Shown here in pieces: positions 43,773-52,693 of a stretch of 64,000 nt of DNA; within the stretch, counting starts at the first letter, position 1; every line of letters starts with the position of its first letter. This stretch comes from Phytohabitans maris. GTDB taxonomy: Bacteria; Actinomycetota; Actinomycetes; Mycobacteriales; Micromonosporaceae. Position numbers and translations under genes: made by a program. The DNA is taken from the NCBI RefSeq assembly GCF_031085175.1, contig NZ_JAVHUY010000005.1, forward strand, positions 211,497 to 275,496, in the 5' to 3' direction. The notes under the pieces were generated by a model. That model saw nothing but the letters and a program-made list of their open reading frames with translations. It was not told where the DNA came from and ran no database searches.

Positions 43773-45095
43773 ATGGAGTTCAGGCTGCTGGGATCCTTCG
43801 AGGCCGGGCCGGCGGGCGAGCCGGTGGTGGTGGGGCGGCGGCAGGAGCGGCTGCTGCTCGCCATCCTGCTGCTGGAGGCGGGTCACGCCGTCGCCATCGA
43901 CCGCCTCGCCGACCTGCTGTGGGACGGTGAGCCGCCGCCGAGCGCCCGCGGCACGCTGCACACGTACGTCGGTCGCCTGCGCACCGCCCTCGCGCCGTAC
44001 GGTGCCGGCATCGTGACCCGGGGGAGCGGGTACGCGGTCGAGGGGGCGGAGGTGGACGCGGCCCGCTTCACCGACCTGGCCCGGGCGGCGGCGGCCACGA
44101 GCGACCTGGCCGAGCGGGTACGCCTCGGCGGCGCCGCGCTCGCCCTGTGGCGCGGCCCGCTCCTGGCCGACCTCGCCGGTGAGTCGCTGCGCCGGCGGCT
44201 CGGCGGGCCGCTGACCGACCTGCGGCTGGCCACGGCCGAGGCGTACGCGCGGGTGCTGCTCGACATGGGCCACCACGAGCGGGTCGCGCTCGACCTCGCC
44301 GCCCTGGCCGGTGCGCACCCGACCCGGGAAGGGCTGGTCGCGCACGTGATGACCGCCCTGTACCGGGCCGCCCGCCAGGCCGACGCGCTGGCCCTCTACG
44401 ACCTCGCCCGCAAGGCGCTGGCCACCGGGTCCGGTGTGGAGCCGGGCGTCGAGCTGGAGACCGTGCACCAGCGGATCCTGGCCGGCGACCCGCGGCTGGA
44501 GCGGCCGGCCGCCCCGGTGTACGCGGTCCGGGTCCGCGACCTGTGGCTGCCGTGGAGCGTCGGCGGCCATCCGGCGCTGGAGCTGTGCAACACGTACGCC
44601 GGGTGGGGCGGGGAGCGGCAGCCGGGCGCGGAGTGGCTGCGCGGGTACCCGACCCTGGCGGTCTGGGCCGGCCACCAGGACCTGCTCGACGACGCCACGG
44701 TCACCCAGCTGGTCGAGGCCGCCCGGCGCGACCCGCTCGGCGCGGCCGTGGTGCTCGACGAGACCCGCGAGCTGCGCGCCCGCCTCTACGCCTGCCTCAC
44801 CCGGCCGGAGGACGCGAAGGCGTTCGCGGCCGTCGTCCCGTATGTGGAGGCCGCGGCCGCCGTCTCGGTCTTCCGCCGCGCGCCGGACGGTCTCGGGCGC
44901 TGGCGGCCGGCCCCGTCAGCGGGACTGCGCGCACCGCTGCACGCGGCCGCGCGGAGCGCCGGCGAGCTGCTCGCCGACCGCCGCCGGTTGACCGTGTGCG
45001 CCTGCTCCAGCCCCACCTGCGGCTGGCTCTTCGTCGACCACAGTGGACGGCGCCGCTGGTGCAGCACCGCCACCTGCGGCGACCACCCGAAGTAG
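43773..45095 (+). CDS. SARP-type activator fused to an ABATE-CGNR zinc-finger module
   Basis: 440 residues. Residues 1-95 are the OmpR-like winged helix of SARP/AfsR regulators (MEFRLLGSFEAGPAGEPVVV, then LADLLWDGEPPPSARGTLHT), and about 95-245 the BTAD helical domain (YDLARKALATGSGVEPGVEL). Residues about 255-440 match a different regulator family: an ABATE stress domain (HPALELCNTY) and a C-terminal zinc finger (CACSSPTCGWLFVDHSGRRR followed by WCSTATCG). The CGNR box is changed to CGDH and the chain ends two residues later. Each half is usually a separate protein. Targets are unknown. Confidence 0.85.
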   Translation: MEFRLLGSFEAGPAGEPVVVGRRQERLLLAILLLEAGHAVAIDRLADLLWDGEPPPSARGTLHTYVGRLRTALAPYGAGIVTRGSGYAVEGAEVDAARFTDLARAAAATSDLAERVRLGGAALALWRGPLLADLAGESLRRRLGGPLTDLRLATAEAYARVLLDMGHHERVALDLAALAGAHPTREGLVAHVMTALYRAARQADALALYDLARKALATGSGVEPGVELETVHQRILAGDPRLERPAAPVYAVRVRDLWLPWSVGGHPALELCNTYAGWGGERQPGAEWLRGYPTLAVWAGHQDLLDDATVTQLVEAARRDPLGAAVVLDETRELRARLYACLTRPEDAKAFAAVVPYVEAAAAVSVFRRAPDGLGRWRPAPSAGLRAPLHAAARSAGELLADRRRLTVCACSSPTCGWLFVDHSGRRRWCSTATCGDHPK

Positions 45096-45098
45096 CCG

Positions 45099-45115
45099 GT
45101 CCGGCCGAGCCGGAC
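45099..45115. terminator. GTCCGGC hairpin after the SARP-CGNR gene
   Basis: Perfect stem GTCCGGC-CGA-GCCGGAC starting 4 bases after the stop codon. It is short, with a 3-base loop and no T-run. Confidence 0.45.
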
Positions 45116-45194
45116 ATGTCGGGTTGTCGATGTAACCCTGGTGTGGACCGGCGGTAGCCACCAACACTCGTCACATGCGCTCACGGGGGCCCAT

Positions 45195-46195
45195 GTGTTG
45201 AGGATCCACTTCCTGCCGGAAGACCTTTCGCGGACCCACGTCGCGGCCAATCCGGACGCGCTGTGGGAGACGGTGTTGAGCCTGCAACTGCTGCACAACG
45301 GCGACGGCCGGCTCGTGTTCGACCCGTGGCGGCGCGAGGTGCGGGACCGGGCGCCCCGCTCGGCGCGGGAGATCCTGCTGCCGCTGTCGCCGCCGCGCGG
45401 CGACTTCGCCGACCTGCTGACCCCGACCACCGGCACGCTCGGCCTGGAGGCCGGGCTGGAGGCCGTACGCGCCACGCCGCGGCGCCTGATCCGCCGCGAC
45501 CTGACCCACCTCGCGGCGCGGCACCGGCTGCCGTCGTGGAGCGGCCGGCTGGCCGACGGGGAAGCGCTGGCGCTCGGCCACGTCGCCGCCGCGTTGCGCG
45601 ACTGGCACGAGGTCGCCGTCCGTCCCTACCAGGACCAGATGAACGCCTACCTCGACGCCGACCGGGCGGTCCGCACCCGCGACGCCCGGCTGGGCGGGCC
45701 GGAACGGATCCTGGCCGGGCTGCCCAGCCGTTGAGCTGGCAGTCGCCGGTGCTGCTCAGCCCGTACCCGGAGGACTACGACCTGCACCTGGGCGGCCGCG
45801 GGCTGCTGCTGGTGCCGTCCTTCTTCTGCTGGCGCACGCCGGTCACGCTCATCAACCCGGAGCTGCCACCGGTGCTGGTCTATCCCGTCGAGCGCGATCC
45901 GCACTGGCTGGGCCACCATCCCGGCAAGACCCCCGCCTGCGGCGACCGGGCCGTGGCGGCACTGCTCGGGTCGACCCGGGCCGCGGTGCTGGATACCGTC
46001 GGCCGGGCCCCGGCCACGACGAAGGAGATCGCCCACCGGCTGCGGATCTCCGCGCCCTCCGCCAGCGAACACGCCACGATCCTGCGCGGCGCCGGGCTCA
46101 TCGCCACCCGCCGGTCCGGCAACACCGTCCTGCACAGCCTCACGCCGACCGGCGCCGCGCTGCTGGACGGCTGCCGTCCCCGCCCTCACCGATGA
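45195..46195 (+). pseudogene. ArsR-type winged-helix regulator, frameshifted
   Basis: Two open frames together make one protein of about 333 residues. The first (GTG 45195 to TGA 45732-45734) begins LRIHFLPEDLSRTHVA and ends at AGLPSR. The second continues one base out of frame with LSWQSPVLLSPYPEDYDLHL, LLLVPSFFCWRTPVTL and a C-terminal winged helix (ATTKEIAHRLRISAPSASEH) to the stop at 46195. Intact relatives in actinomycetes run through both parts in one frame. The shift lies near 45,725-45,735, right at the first stop. It may be a true inactivation or a base-call error; no slippery run is seen, so programmed frameshifting is unlikely. Confidence 0.8.
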
Positions 46196-46309
46196 GCCCG
46201 CGCCGCGCACGACCGGTGTCATTCGGCGCTGCCCGAATGGCATCCCGCTCCGCGGCCCGCCGTCTCCACGATGGACACAGAACGAACCGACGGATTTGGG
46301 GGTGTCCAG

Positions 46310-46777
46310 ATGAAACTGGGTGCACGCGTGGCGACCGCGGCGCTCGCGATTCTCACCGCGCTGGGCGTGACGGTCGGCGGCGCCGGCGCGGCGAACGCCT
46401 CGACCGCGCGCGGCGCGGTTCTCGGCGAACGCGTTGACTGGTACGCGTTCCAGGGTCTCACGCCGAGTTGGCACTGCCGGGCGACGGTCGACCGGGGCGA
46501 CTACTACGAGCAGGTCTGCAGCATCGTCAGCGGCCGGGCGTACCAGGGCGCGCTGATCGTCGTGGCCAGGACGACCGCCTGGTACGACGCCGAGGTCTGG
46601 AGCGTCCGGAACGCGACGTACCTGGACTGGCGGATCTGCGAGGGCACGATCACCGCGGGGACCAGGGTCGTGTGCTTTTCGCCGACACTCGGCGCGAACG
46701 CCGGCGACGTCGTCCAGGGCTACGCGTCCGACCCTGACTTCAACGACATGTTCGGCCCGACCATCAGGATCACGTAG
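46310..46777 (+). CDS. Secreted protein of unknown function
   Basis: 155 residues from ATG 46310. The signal peptide is clear (MKLGARVATAALAILTALGV and an AxA-like cleavage near ANAS). The mature part has four cysteines (WHCRA, QVCSI, WRICEG, VVCFS), enough for two disulphides, and is rich in Tyr, Trp and Thr. No family recognised. A perfect 28-base palindrome, probably its terminator, follows 14 bases after the stop. Confidence 0.75.
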   Translation: MKLGARVATAALAILTALGVTVGGAGAANASTARGAVLGERVDWYAFQGLTPSWHCRATVDRGDYYEQVCSIVSGRAYQGALIVVARTTAWYDAEVWSVRNATYLDWRICEGTITAGTRVVCFSPTLGANAGDVVQGYASDPDFNDMFGPTIRIT

Positions 46778-46790
46778 CAGGCACGGGGGC

Positions 46791-46818
46791 GGGGGGACCG
46801 GCGCGCGCCGGTCCCCCC
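46791..46818. terminator. 28-base perfect palindrome
   Basis: GGGGGGACCGGCGC (46791-46804) is followed at once by its exact complement (46805-46818). It is the strongest uninterrupted hairpin in the window, 14 bases past the secreted-protein stop. Confidence 0.7.
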
Positions 46819-46825
46819 GGTTTGC

Positions 46826-46984
46826 GTGACCAGCGGCGCTCGCGCGCAGCTCGCCGACCTCGCCGAAGGCGACATCATCGGCGCGCGCACCGACGAGGGC
46901 CTCATCGCCTACATCGAGATCTCCAGCCTGGAGACGACCTATCCCACGACCGTGACGCTCGCGGCGACCGTGGGCATGCCATGA
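46826..46984 (+). pseudogene. Small open frame, probable 3' fragment of a lost gene
   Basis: 52 codons from GTG 46826 read ARAQLADLAEGDIIGARTDE and LETTYPTTVTLAATVGMP, with strongly GC-rich third positions. The wording is like the C-terminal ends of actinomycete surface or toxin-like proteins. It begins 8 bases after a terminator hairpin, with no ribosome-binding site and no promoter room. More likely a gene remnant than an active gene. Confidence 0.4.
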
Positions 46985-47022
46985 CCGGCACCCGGGCGTG
47001 GTGATCCGGCCCAGCCTGTCGC

Positions 47023-48828
47023 TCAGCCCGTCGCGTCCGGCGCCTCCCGGATCGCCAGGGCGGCCTGGACGAGCGCGGCGTGGGTGAGGGTCTGCGGGTA
47101 GTTGCCGAGGTAGGCGCCCGTGGTCGGGTCCATCTCCTCGGCGTAGAGGCCGAGCGGGCCGGCGCGATCGAGCAACGCCTGAAACAACTCCACCGCCTCG
47201 GCGCGCCGCCCGGTGCCGGCGAGGGCCTGGACCAGCCAGAAGGAGCACGGCAGGAACGCCCCCTCGGTGCCCGGCAGGCCGTCGCGTCCCGGGGGATAGC
47301 GGTACAGCAGAGGGCCACCGGCACCGAGCTCGCGGCGGATGGCCGCGATCGTGCCGCGCACCCGCGGTGAGTCGGGGTCGTCGATGCCGATGACCGGCAG
47401 GAGCAGCAGTGCCGCGTCCAGGTCGGCGGCGCCGTAGCCGCGCACGTAGCTGGCTTTGGCCGGGTCGAAACCTCGGGTACGGACGTCGGCGGCGACCGCC
47501 TCCCGTGCGGTCTCCCAGCGCAGGCGCTGCCTGGCCGGGAGCCGGTGGGTGCCGGCGATGCGCAGCGCCCGGTCCAGCGCGAGCCAGCCCATGAGCTTGG
47601 AGTGCACGTGGTGGGCCGGAGCGCTACGGACCTCCCAGATTCCGGCGTCGGGTTCGGACCAGTGGTGGGCGACGAGATCGGCGAAGCCGCGGATCGTCCG
47701 CCACGTCTCGCCGGACAGGCGGTGCCCGGCCCGCACCAGGACCCAGGCCGCGTCGACCACCCAGCCGTAGCCGTCGAGCTGGTGCTGGTCGGCCGCGCCG
47801 TTGCCGAACCGCACCGGCGCGCTGCCGGCGTAGCCGCTCCAGCCGGCCAGGTCGCGTTCGCGTGGTGTGTGGCGGCCGTCGAGAGTGAGCAGTGCGGGCA
47901 GGCGGGGCCGCTGGAGGCGGCTGGCGTGCAGGAGCCAGGCGAGGAACCCCCGAGCCTCCCGGCGCTTGCCGGCGCCGAGGAAGGCGGCGATGCCGATGCT
48001 GGCGTCGCGGGGCCAGACGTAGCGGTAGTCCCAGTTTCGTACTCCGCCGGGGTCCTCGGGCAGGGAGGTGGTCGGCGCGGCGACGGGCGCGTTCGAGGGC
48101 GAGTAGGTCAGCAGCCGTAGCGTCAGCAGGCTGCGTACGACGGCGTCGCGGAAGGGAAGCGCCTCGTCGATCTCGGCGCACCAGGCGCGCCAGCGGGCCT
48201 CGTCCTCCGCCAGCAGGTCCCAGGCCGCCCTCGGGTCGACGTGGACGAGCGGCTCCCGGTGGGCGACGGCCAGGACGAACGTGACCGGCTCTCCGGGCGC
48301 GACGGTGACCGGCGCGGGTCGACCCGGCACGACGTCGACCCGCGGGGCGGAGGCCAGGCAGAGCGCGAGCGCGCCCCATTCGCACACCAGCGCCGGGCCG
48401 CGGTGGCGGACGCGGGGCGGGCGCTGCCGTTCCCCGTGGCGGGGGTCGAACTCGACTACGGCGTCGACCGCCGCGCCCTGCGCCGACAGGCGCCGCACGA
48501 GCAGCGTCGCGGGCAGCAGCCGCCCGGCGACCTCGGCCACCATCGCCTCGGTGAGGGTGAGGCGACCCCCGCCCACCTGCCAGGTCGTCACCAGGGTGGC
48601 GGTGTGCCGGCGGTAGCGGCGCTCGACGACCGGAGCCGGGGTGGCCGGACCGAGGCGGAACGTTCCCGCCGGCGGGCCACCGACCAGCCGGCCGAAGACC
48701 GGCTCCCCGTCGAAGCGGGGAACGCAGAACCAGTCGATCGCACCGGCACTGGACACCAGCGCGGCGGTGCGGGTGTCACCGAGCAACCCGTAGTCGCCGA
48801 TCGGTGCGCCGGCACGCGCATCGGTCAC
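47023..48828 (-). CDS. Glycoside hydrolase family 15 protein
   Basis: 601 residues from GTG 48828, with GGGAGGTG upstream. The N-terminal beta-sandwich opens PIGDYGLLGDTRTAALVSSA and IDWFCVPRFDGEPVF. The alpha/alpha barrel has VRNWDYRYVWPRDASI and ends LYAEEMDPTTGAYLGNYPQT. These fit bacterial GH15 glucoamylase or trehalase-like enzymes of about 600 residues without a signal peptide. Both trehalose and short glucans are plausible substrates given the neighbouring genes. An upstream membrane-protein gene ends 16 bases before it. Confidence 0.9.
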   Translation of the reverse strand: MTDARAGAPIGDYGLLGDTRTAALVSSAGAIDWFCVPRFDGEPVFGRLVGGPPAGTFRLGPATPAPVVERRYRRHTATLVTTWQVGGGRLTLTEAMVAEVAGRLLPATLLVRRLSAQGAAVDAVVEFDPRHGERQRPPRVRHRGPALVCEWGALALCLASAPRVDVVPGRPAPVTVAPGEPVTFVLAVAHREPLVHVDPRAAWDLLAEDEARWRAWCAEIDEALPFRDAVVRSLLTLRLLTYSPSNAPVAAPTTSLPEDPGGVRNWDYRYVWPRDASIGIAAFLGAGKRREARGFLAWLLHASRLQRPRLPALLTLDGRHTPRERDLAGWSGYAGSAPVRFGNGAADQHQLDGYGWVVDAAWVLVRAGHRLSGETWRTIRGFADLVAHHWSEPDAGIWEVRSAPAHHVHSKLMGWLALDRALRIAGTHRLPARQRLRWETAREAVAADVRTRGFDPAKASYVRGYGAADLDAALLLLPVIGIDDPDSPRVRGTIAAIRRELGAGGPLLYRYPPGRDGLPGTEGAFLPCSFWLVQALAGTGRRAEAVELFQALLDRAGPLGLYAEEMDPTTGAYLGNYPQTLTHAALVQAALAIREAPDATG

Positions 48829-48844
48829 GGAAGGCACCTCCCGG

Positions 48845-49321
48845 TCAGCGGGCTTGGAGGAGCAGCCCCAGCACCGCTCCGTAGACGAGATGGGCGACCA
48901 CCGCGACCGCGGGAGTCTGGACGCCGTAGTTGAGGGCGAGCAGGCCGGGCGGCTCCAGCACGGCGGTGCTGGCCGGGCCGGCGCGATGCGTCGCCATGCG
49001 GGGATGGACACCCGGCAGCAGCGGCAGCAGCACCGTCAGCGCGACGGCCACGTGCAGGGCGCCCAGCAGCGTCCCGAGCCACCAGGTGGCCTGCTTCACC
49101 AGGGCGAACGTGGCCGCGTAGCCGAAGGCGAAGCCCTGACCGGCGGCGAGGTGGATGAAGAAGCCGGCCACCCGGGCCTTGTCCGGGTCGTCGGTGACGA
49201 GGGTGCCGAGCACCAGGGGAAAGTCGAGCCGGGTGAGCCCGGCCAGCTGGGCGGTGATCAATACGGCGGTGAGGGCGGTGGTGGCCACCAGCCCGAACAA
49301 GGCCCACCCGGCCCAGTCCAT
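48845..49321 (-). CDS. Hypothetical membrane protein, four transmembrane segments
   Basis: 158 residues from ATG 49321. Hydrophobic segments lie at about 5-27, 52-74, 78-102 and 133-155. A short soluble loop with TDDPDKAR follows the first. No catalytic or transport motif is recognised. It is first in a minus-strand pair with the GH15 gene (16-base gap), so both may respond to the same signal. Confidence 0.72.
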   Translation of the reverse strand: MDWAGWALFGLVATTALTAVLITAQLAGLTRLDFPLVLGTLVTDDPDKARVAGFFIHLAAGQGFAFGYAATFALVKQATWWLGTLLGALHVAVALTVLLPLLPGVHPRMATHRAGPASTAVLEPPGLLALNYGVQTPAVAVVAHLVYGAVLGLLLQAR

Positions 49322-49460
49322 CTCAGCGGCGGCTGGGTTCGAGCGTGATCATCGATCCACCTCCGGCAGGACTCGGTGGGCCCGGCGGTCTTGGGGCCGC
49401 CTGCGGTATTCACCGCATTCCGCGCCGCGAAACCTCCCCGAGAGCGGCAAAACCCCGGCC

Positions 49461-52229
49461 TCAGATCGGGGGTGGGCTGGTGTAGACCGTCGGGTCGCCC
49501 TGGACGATCCAGACCTGCGGGGCGTCGATCGGCAGGAACGAACGGTCGCCGCCCGGCTCCCTCGTGGCCGGTACCGAGTCGCCGGAGGGCAGGTGCATGA
49601 TGAAGTTGACCGGCTGGGTGTCCTGGACGAGCGGGATGTCGTACTCGGCCCAGCCGCCCTCGATTCTGGTCCACGGCCACGGGTTGTCCCAGGCGACCTG
49701 GGCCAGCACCGCCGGGTCGACCGCGTCGCCCCACATGTGCAGGCCCCAGCCCGAGTCCTGGTCGCCGTAGTCGCCGGCCGGGCGGTAGTAGTGCAGCGTC
49801 GCGACCGTCGCTTGTGGACCGGCGGCCCGTGCCCGGCGTACCGGACCGGTCGCGGTGGTGCCGTCCGGCTCGCGGACCGTGGCGCGGTACTCGACCGGGG
49901 TGTCGGCGGCGAGGTCGGCCGGCAGCTGGTCGAAGACCGTGTAGACCGGTGACGTGGCGTCGCCGCCGATCGGGGTCCAGGCGCCGCCGTCGATCCGGCG
50001 TTCGAAGGTAACGGTGTGCGTGGCCCGTTCCGGGTCGACCACCGCGCGGACCTCGACCGTCCCGCGGACCCGGCTCCCCTCGGCCGGCGCCTCGATCGAC
50101 ACCAGCGGCGCCGGCACCGTCGCGGCGCGGGCCGCGCTGGTCGCGGTGTGGCCGCGGTTGTCCAGGACCACCGCCTTGTACCGCACCGGCGTGCCCGCCC
50201 GCAGCCCGCTCACGTCGTGGAACACCTGGTACGGCGGGTTGTCGTCGACGCCGACCGGGCGCCACGGGCCGCTGCCGCTCTGGGCGTAGAAGGCCACCTC
50301 GTAGAAGGAGGAGCCGGCCACGCTCGCGGCGACGTGCAGGCGGCCGCGGGCGCCCTCGGCCGGTGCGGCGCCGGTGACCGTGACCGGCGGGGCGGCCTTG
50401 GCACCGGGGATCCGGCCGTCCAGCGCGTAGACGACAGTGGACAGTGGCGGCACGGTCAGGGTCACCGCACTGTCCGATGTGGACCTTACCCGGGCCGGGC
50501 CGCTGCCGTACAGGCGCTGGAAGTCGCGGCGCGCCGCGTACGTGGGGATGGCGGCGGTCTGCGGCTGCTCGCTGTTGTTCAGCGCGACGAGGTACTCGCG
50601 CTGGTCGCGCCGGTCCAGCCGGGAGAACGCGTACACGCCCGGGCCTTCCGCGGCGTACCGGTGCACCTGGGCGCCGTCGCGCAGCGCCGGGTGCGCGCGG
50701 GTCAGCGCGGCGAGGCCCCCGATCGCCTGGTACAGCGGATGGCCGGGGACGAAGTTGTCCTGCGCGTGGGTCGCGGCGGTGCCGAGCAGGTCGTCGTCGA
50801 GGTAGTCCGGCACCCGGCTGGCAAACATCGTCTGCCGCGCGTCCTGGTCGCCGCCCGGGCCGGTGAAGCCTTGCTCGTCGCCGTAGTAGACGACCGGGTT
50901 GCCGCGGCTGAAGTACATCAGCTCGTGCGCGAGCCGGTCCCGGGCCAGCCACTCGGCGTCGCCGGCGCCCGGGTTGTCGGCGGTCACGAAGTGGCCGATC
51001 CGCCCCATGTCGTGGTTGCCGAGGAACGTGGGGAGTTCGTACACATTGGAGTCCGCGTCGGTGTACCAGTCGTCGCCGGCGAAGAACGTGGCGAGCTGGC
51101 CGGCCGGCTGGCCGCGCGAGGCGAAGCCACGGGCCGCGTCCTGGAACGGGAAGTCGAGCACCGCCTGCATCCGGTCGGCGGTGGTGAAGTGCGACGTGAA
51201 GCTCTTGGTCGTGTCGAAGACCTCGCCGAACATGAAGAACTCGCGCTTGCCCTGCCGCCGCGCGTAGTCCAGCACCTCGGGGCCGAACTCCTGCCAGAAC
51301 TCGTCGTCGACGTGCTTCATCGTGTCGATCCGGAACCCGTCCACGCCGAAGTCGCGGATCCACGCCTTGTAGATGTCGATCATGCCGGCGACCACGCGCG
51401 GGTGCTCGGTGAACAGGTCGTCGAGGCCGAAGAAGTCGCCGTAGTACGAGTTCTCGCCGACGAACGTGGTGTCGCCCCGGTTGTGGTACAGCGTCACGTC
51501 GTTGAGCCACGCCGGCACCTTCAGCTCCTGCTCGGCGGGGTCGAGCACCGGCGTGTACGGGAACGAGACCGCCGGGCTCAGCGGCGGGAAGGTGGCCCCG
51601 CCGGCGTGGTCGCGGTCGTCGAAGGGCGCGCCGGCGGCGGTGCGGTAGGGGACCGCGTCCTTGGCGACGTAGCCGCGGCGGGCACCACCCTCGTACCCGA
51701 TCACGTCTGCGGTGTGGTTGGTGATGATGTCGAAGTAGACCTTCATGCCCCGGCGGTGCGCGGCGTCGATCAGCGCGCGCAGGTCCTGGTTGGTGCCGAG
51801 GTGCGGGTCGATCTGGGTGAAGTCGGTGATCCAGTACCCGTGGTAGCCGGCCGAGGGGCCGTCCTCGAGCTGGACGGCCTTGTTCTTGAAGCTCGGCGTC
51901 AGCCAGATCGACGTGGTGCCCAGCCCGCGGATGTAGTCGATCCTGGACAGCAGCCCCTTGAGGTCGCCGCCGTTGTAGAAGCCCTTGCGGGTCGGGTCGA
52001 AGCCGGAGACCAGCGGATCGGCGCCGAGCCCGCCCTGGTCGTTGCCGGTGTCGCCGTTGGCGAAACGGTCGGCCATCACAAAATAGAACGACTCGTCGGT
52101 GACCGGCGAGCGCAGCGAGTGCAGCCCCGCCAGCCCGTGCCGGCCGGACGCGGCGGCCGGGCCGGGCAGGGCCAGTCCGGCGGCGGCGAGGAGCGCGGCG
52201 AAGACCGCGAGGACGCGACGGACGGACAT
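49461..52229 (-). CDS. Secreted GH13 alpha-amylase/pullulanase with CBM41-like domain
   Basis: 922 residues from ATG 52229 behind GGGGGG. The signal peptide (MSVRRVLAVFAALLAAAGLA) ends near AAASG. The GH13 barrel (about 45-470) shows the nucleophile in GFRIDTMKHVDDEFW, the acid/base in MFGEVFDTTKSF and LGNHDMGR for the third carboxylate. Two repeated beta-sandwich modules follow (VRYKAVVLDNRGHTAT and VEYRATVREPDGTTAT), and the end is a pullulanase-associated domain (LHYYRPAGDYGDQDSGWGLH, DPTVYTSPPPI). It breaks down starch or glycogen outside the cell, supplying the import systems. Confidence 0.92.
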   Translation of the reverse strand: MSVRRVLAVFAALLAAAGLALPGPAAASGRHGLAGLHSLRSPVTDESFYFVMADRFANGDTGNDQGGLGADPLVSGFDPTRKGFYNGGDLKGLLSRIDYIRGLGTTSIWLTPSFKNKAVQLEDGPSAGYHGYWITDFTQIDPHLGTNQDLRALIDAAHRRGMKVYFDIITNHTADVIGYEGGARRGYVAKDAVPYRTAAGAPFDDRDHAGGATFPPLSPAVSFPYTPVLDPAEQELKVPAWLNDVTLYHNRGDTTFVGENSYYGDFFGLDDLFTEHPRVVAGMIDIYKAWIRDFGVDGFRIDTMKHVDDEFWQEFGPEVLDYARRQGKREFFMFGEVFDTTKSFTSHFTTADRMQAVLDFPFQDAARGFASRGQPAGQLATFFAGDDWYTDADSNVYELPTFLGNHDMGRIGHFVTADNPGAGDAEWLARDRLAHELMYFSRGNPVVYYGDEQGFTGPGGDQDARQTMFASRVPDYLDDDLLGTAATHAQDNFVPGHPLYQAIGGLAALTRAHPALRDGAQVHRYAAEGPGVYAFSRLDRRDQREYLVALNNSEQPQTAAIPTYAARRDFQRLYGSGPARVRSTSDSAVTLTVPPLSTVVYALDGRIPGAKAAPPVTVTGAAPAEGARGRLHVAASVAGSSFYEVAFYAQSGSGPWRPVGVDDNPPYQVFHDVSGLRAGTPVRYKAVVLDNRGHTATSAARAATVPAPLVSIEAPAEGSRVRGTVEVRAVVDPERATHTVTFERRIDGGAWTPIGGDATSPVYTVFDQLPADLAADTPVEYRATVREPDGTTATGPVRRARAAGPQATVATLHYYRPAGDYGDQDSGWGLHMWGDAVDPAVLAQVAWDNPWPWTRIEGGWAEYDIPLVQDTQPVNFIMHLPSGDSVPATREPGGDRSFLPIDAPQVWIVQGDPTVYTSPPPI

Positions 52230-52693
52230 GCTGGCCCCCCACAATCGACGTTGACTGCCGGCATCGACTGCGGTGACGTTACGCTGTCGAAACAAAGATT
52301 CAAACGCCTACATGACGTGCGCGGTCCAGATTTCGGCCAGTTCCTCGCTGGTGATGTTGACGCTGGCGCGGGCCGTCCTTCGGCCGGCACCCATGGATGC
52401 GTACGGGAAGCTCTCGAGCTGCCCCGCCTGTGCGCCCATATCAAGATCCGCGCAGAAACCAGGTTTCTGCTGCTTCAAAAGCCGCTGGTTACAGCAGAAA
52501 CCAGGTTTCTGCTGTAACCCGTCCGGCCCGCAAGAGACGAGGCAGTGGACGCTGCCCGCCGGCCGGAGCGGTGCCCGCGGGAAAGCACCCCCAAGAAAAC
52601 GCTCCGCGGCGCTCCACGTTTCCCCGGGGCCCCCGCGCAAACGGTCAGTGGGTGGCGTGGACCCGCGGCATACCTAATTGGGAAGGTCTGGGG
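52230..52693. other. Intergenic region with two strong palindromes
   Basis: No gene supported. The amylase promoter should lie at 52,260-52,320, where an AT-rich minus-strand tract contains TTGAATCTTTGTTTCGA. Two palindromes (52452-52470 and 52489-52517) mark the middle. The remaining 170 bases up to the aminotransferase stop show nothing recognisable. Confidence 0.5.
52452..52517. repeat. Twin palindromes with GCAGAAACC core
   Basis: GCAGAAACC-A-GGTTTCTGC occurs twice, at 52452-52470 and 52494-52512. The second is embedded in a 29-base perfect palindrome (52489-52517, outer bases TTACA/TGTAA). The two can also pair with each other. The tract is AT-rich compared with its surroundings and lies between two minus-strand genes. 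Confidence 0.7.

Noticed and set aside
45720..45740. Programmed frameshift in the ArsR-type gene
   Set aside because: No slippery heptamer or downstream pseudoknot is apparent, and relatives are read as a single frame.
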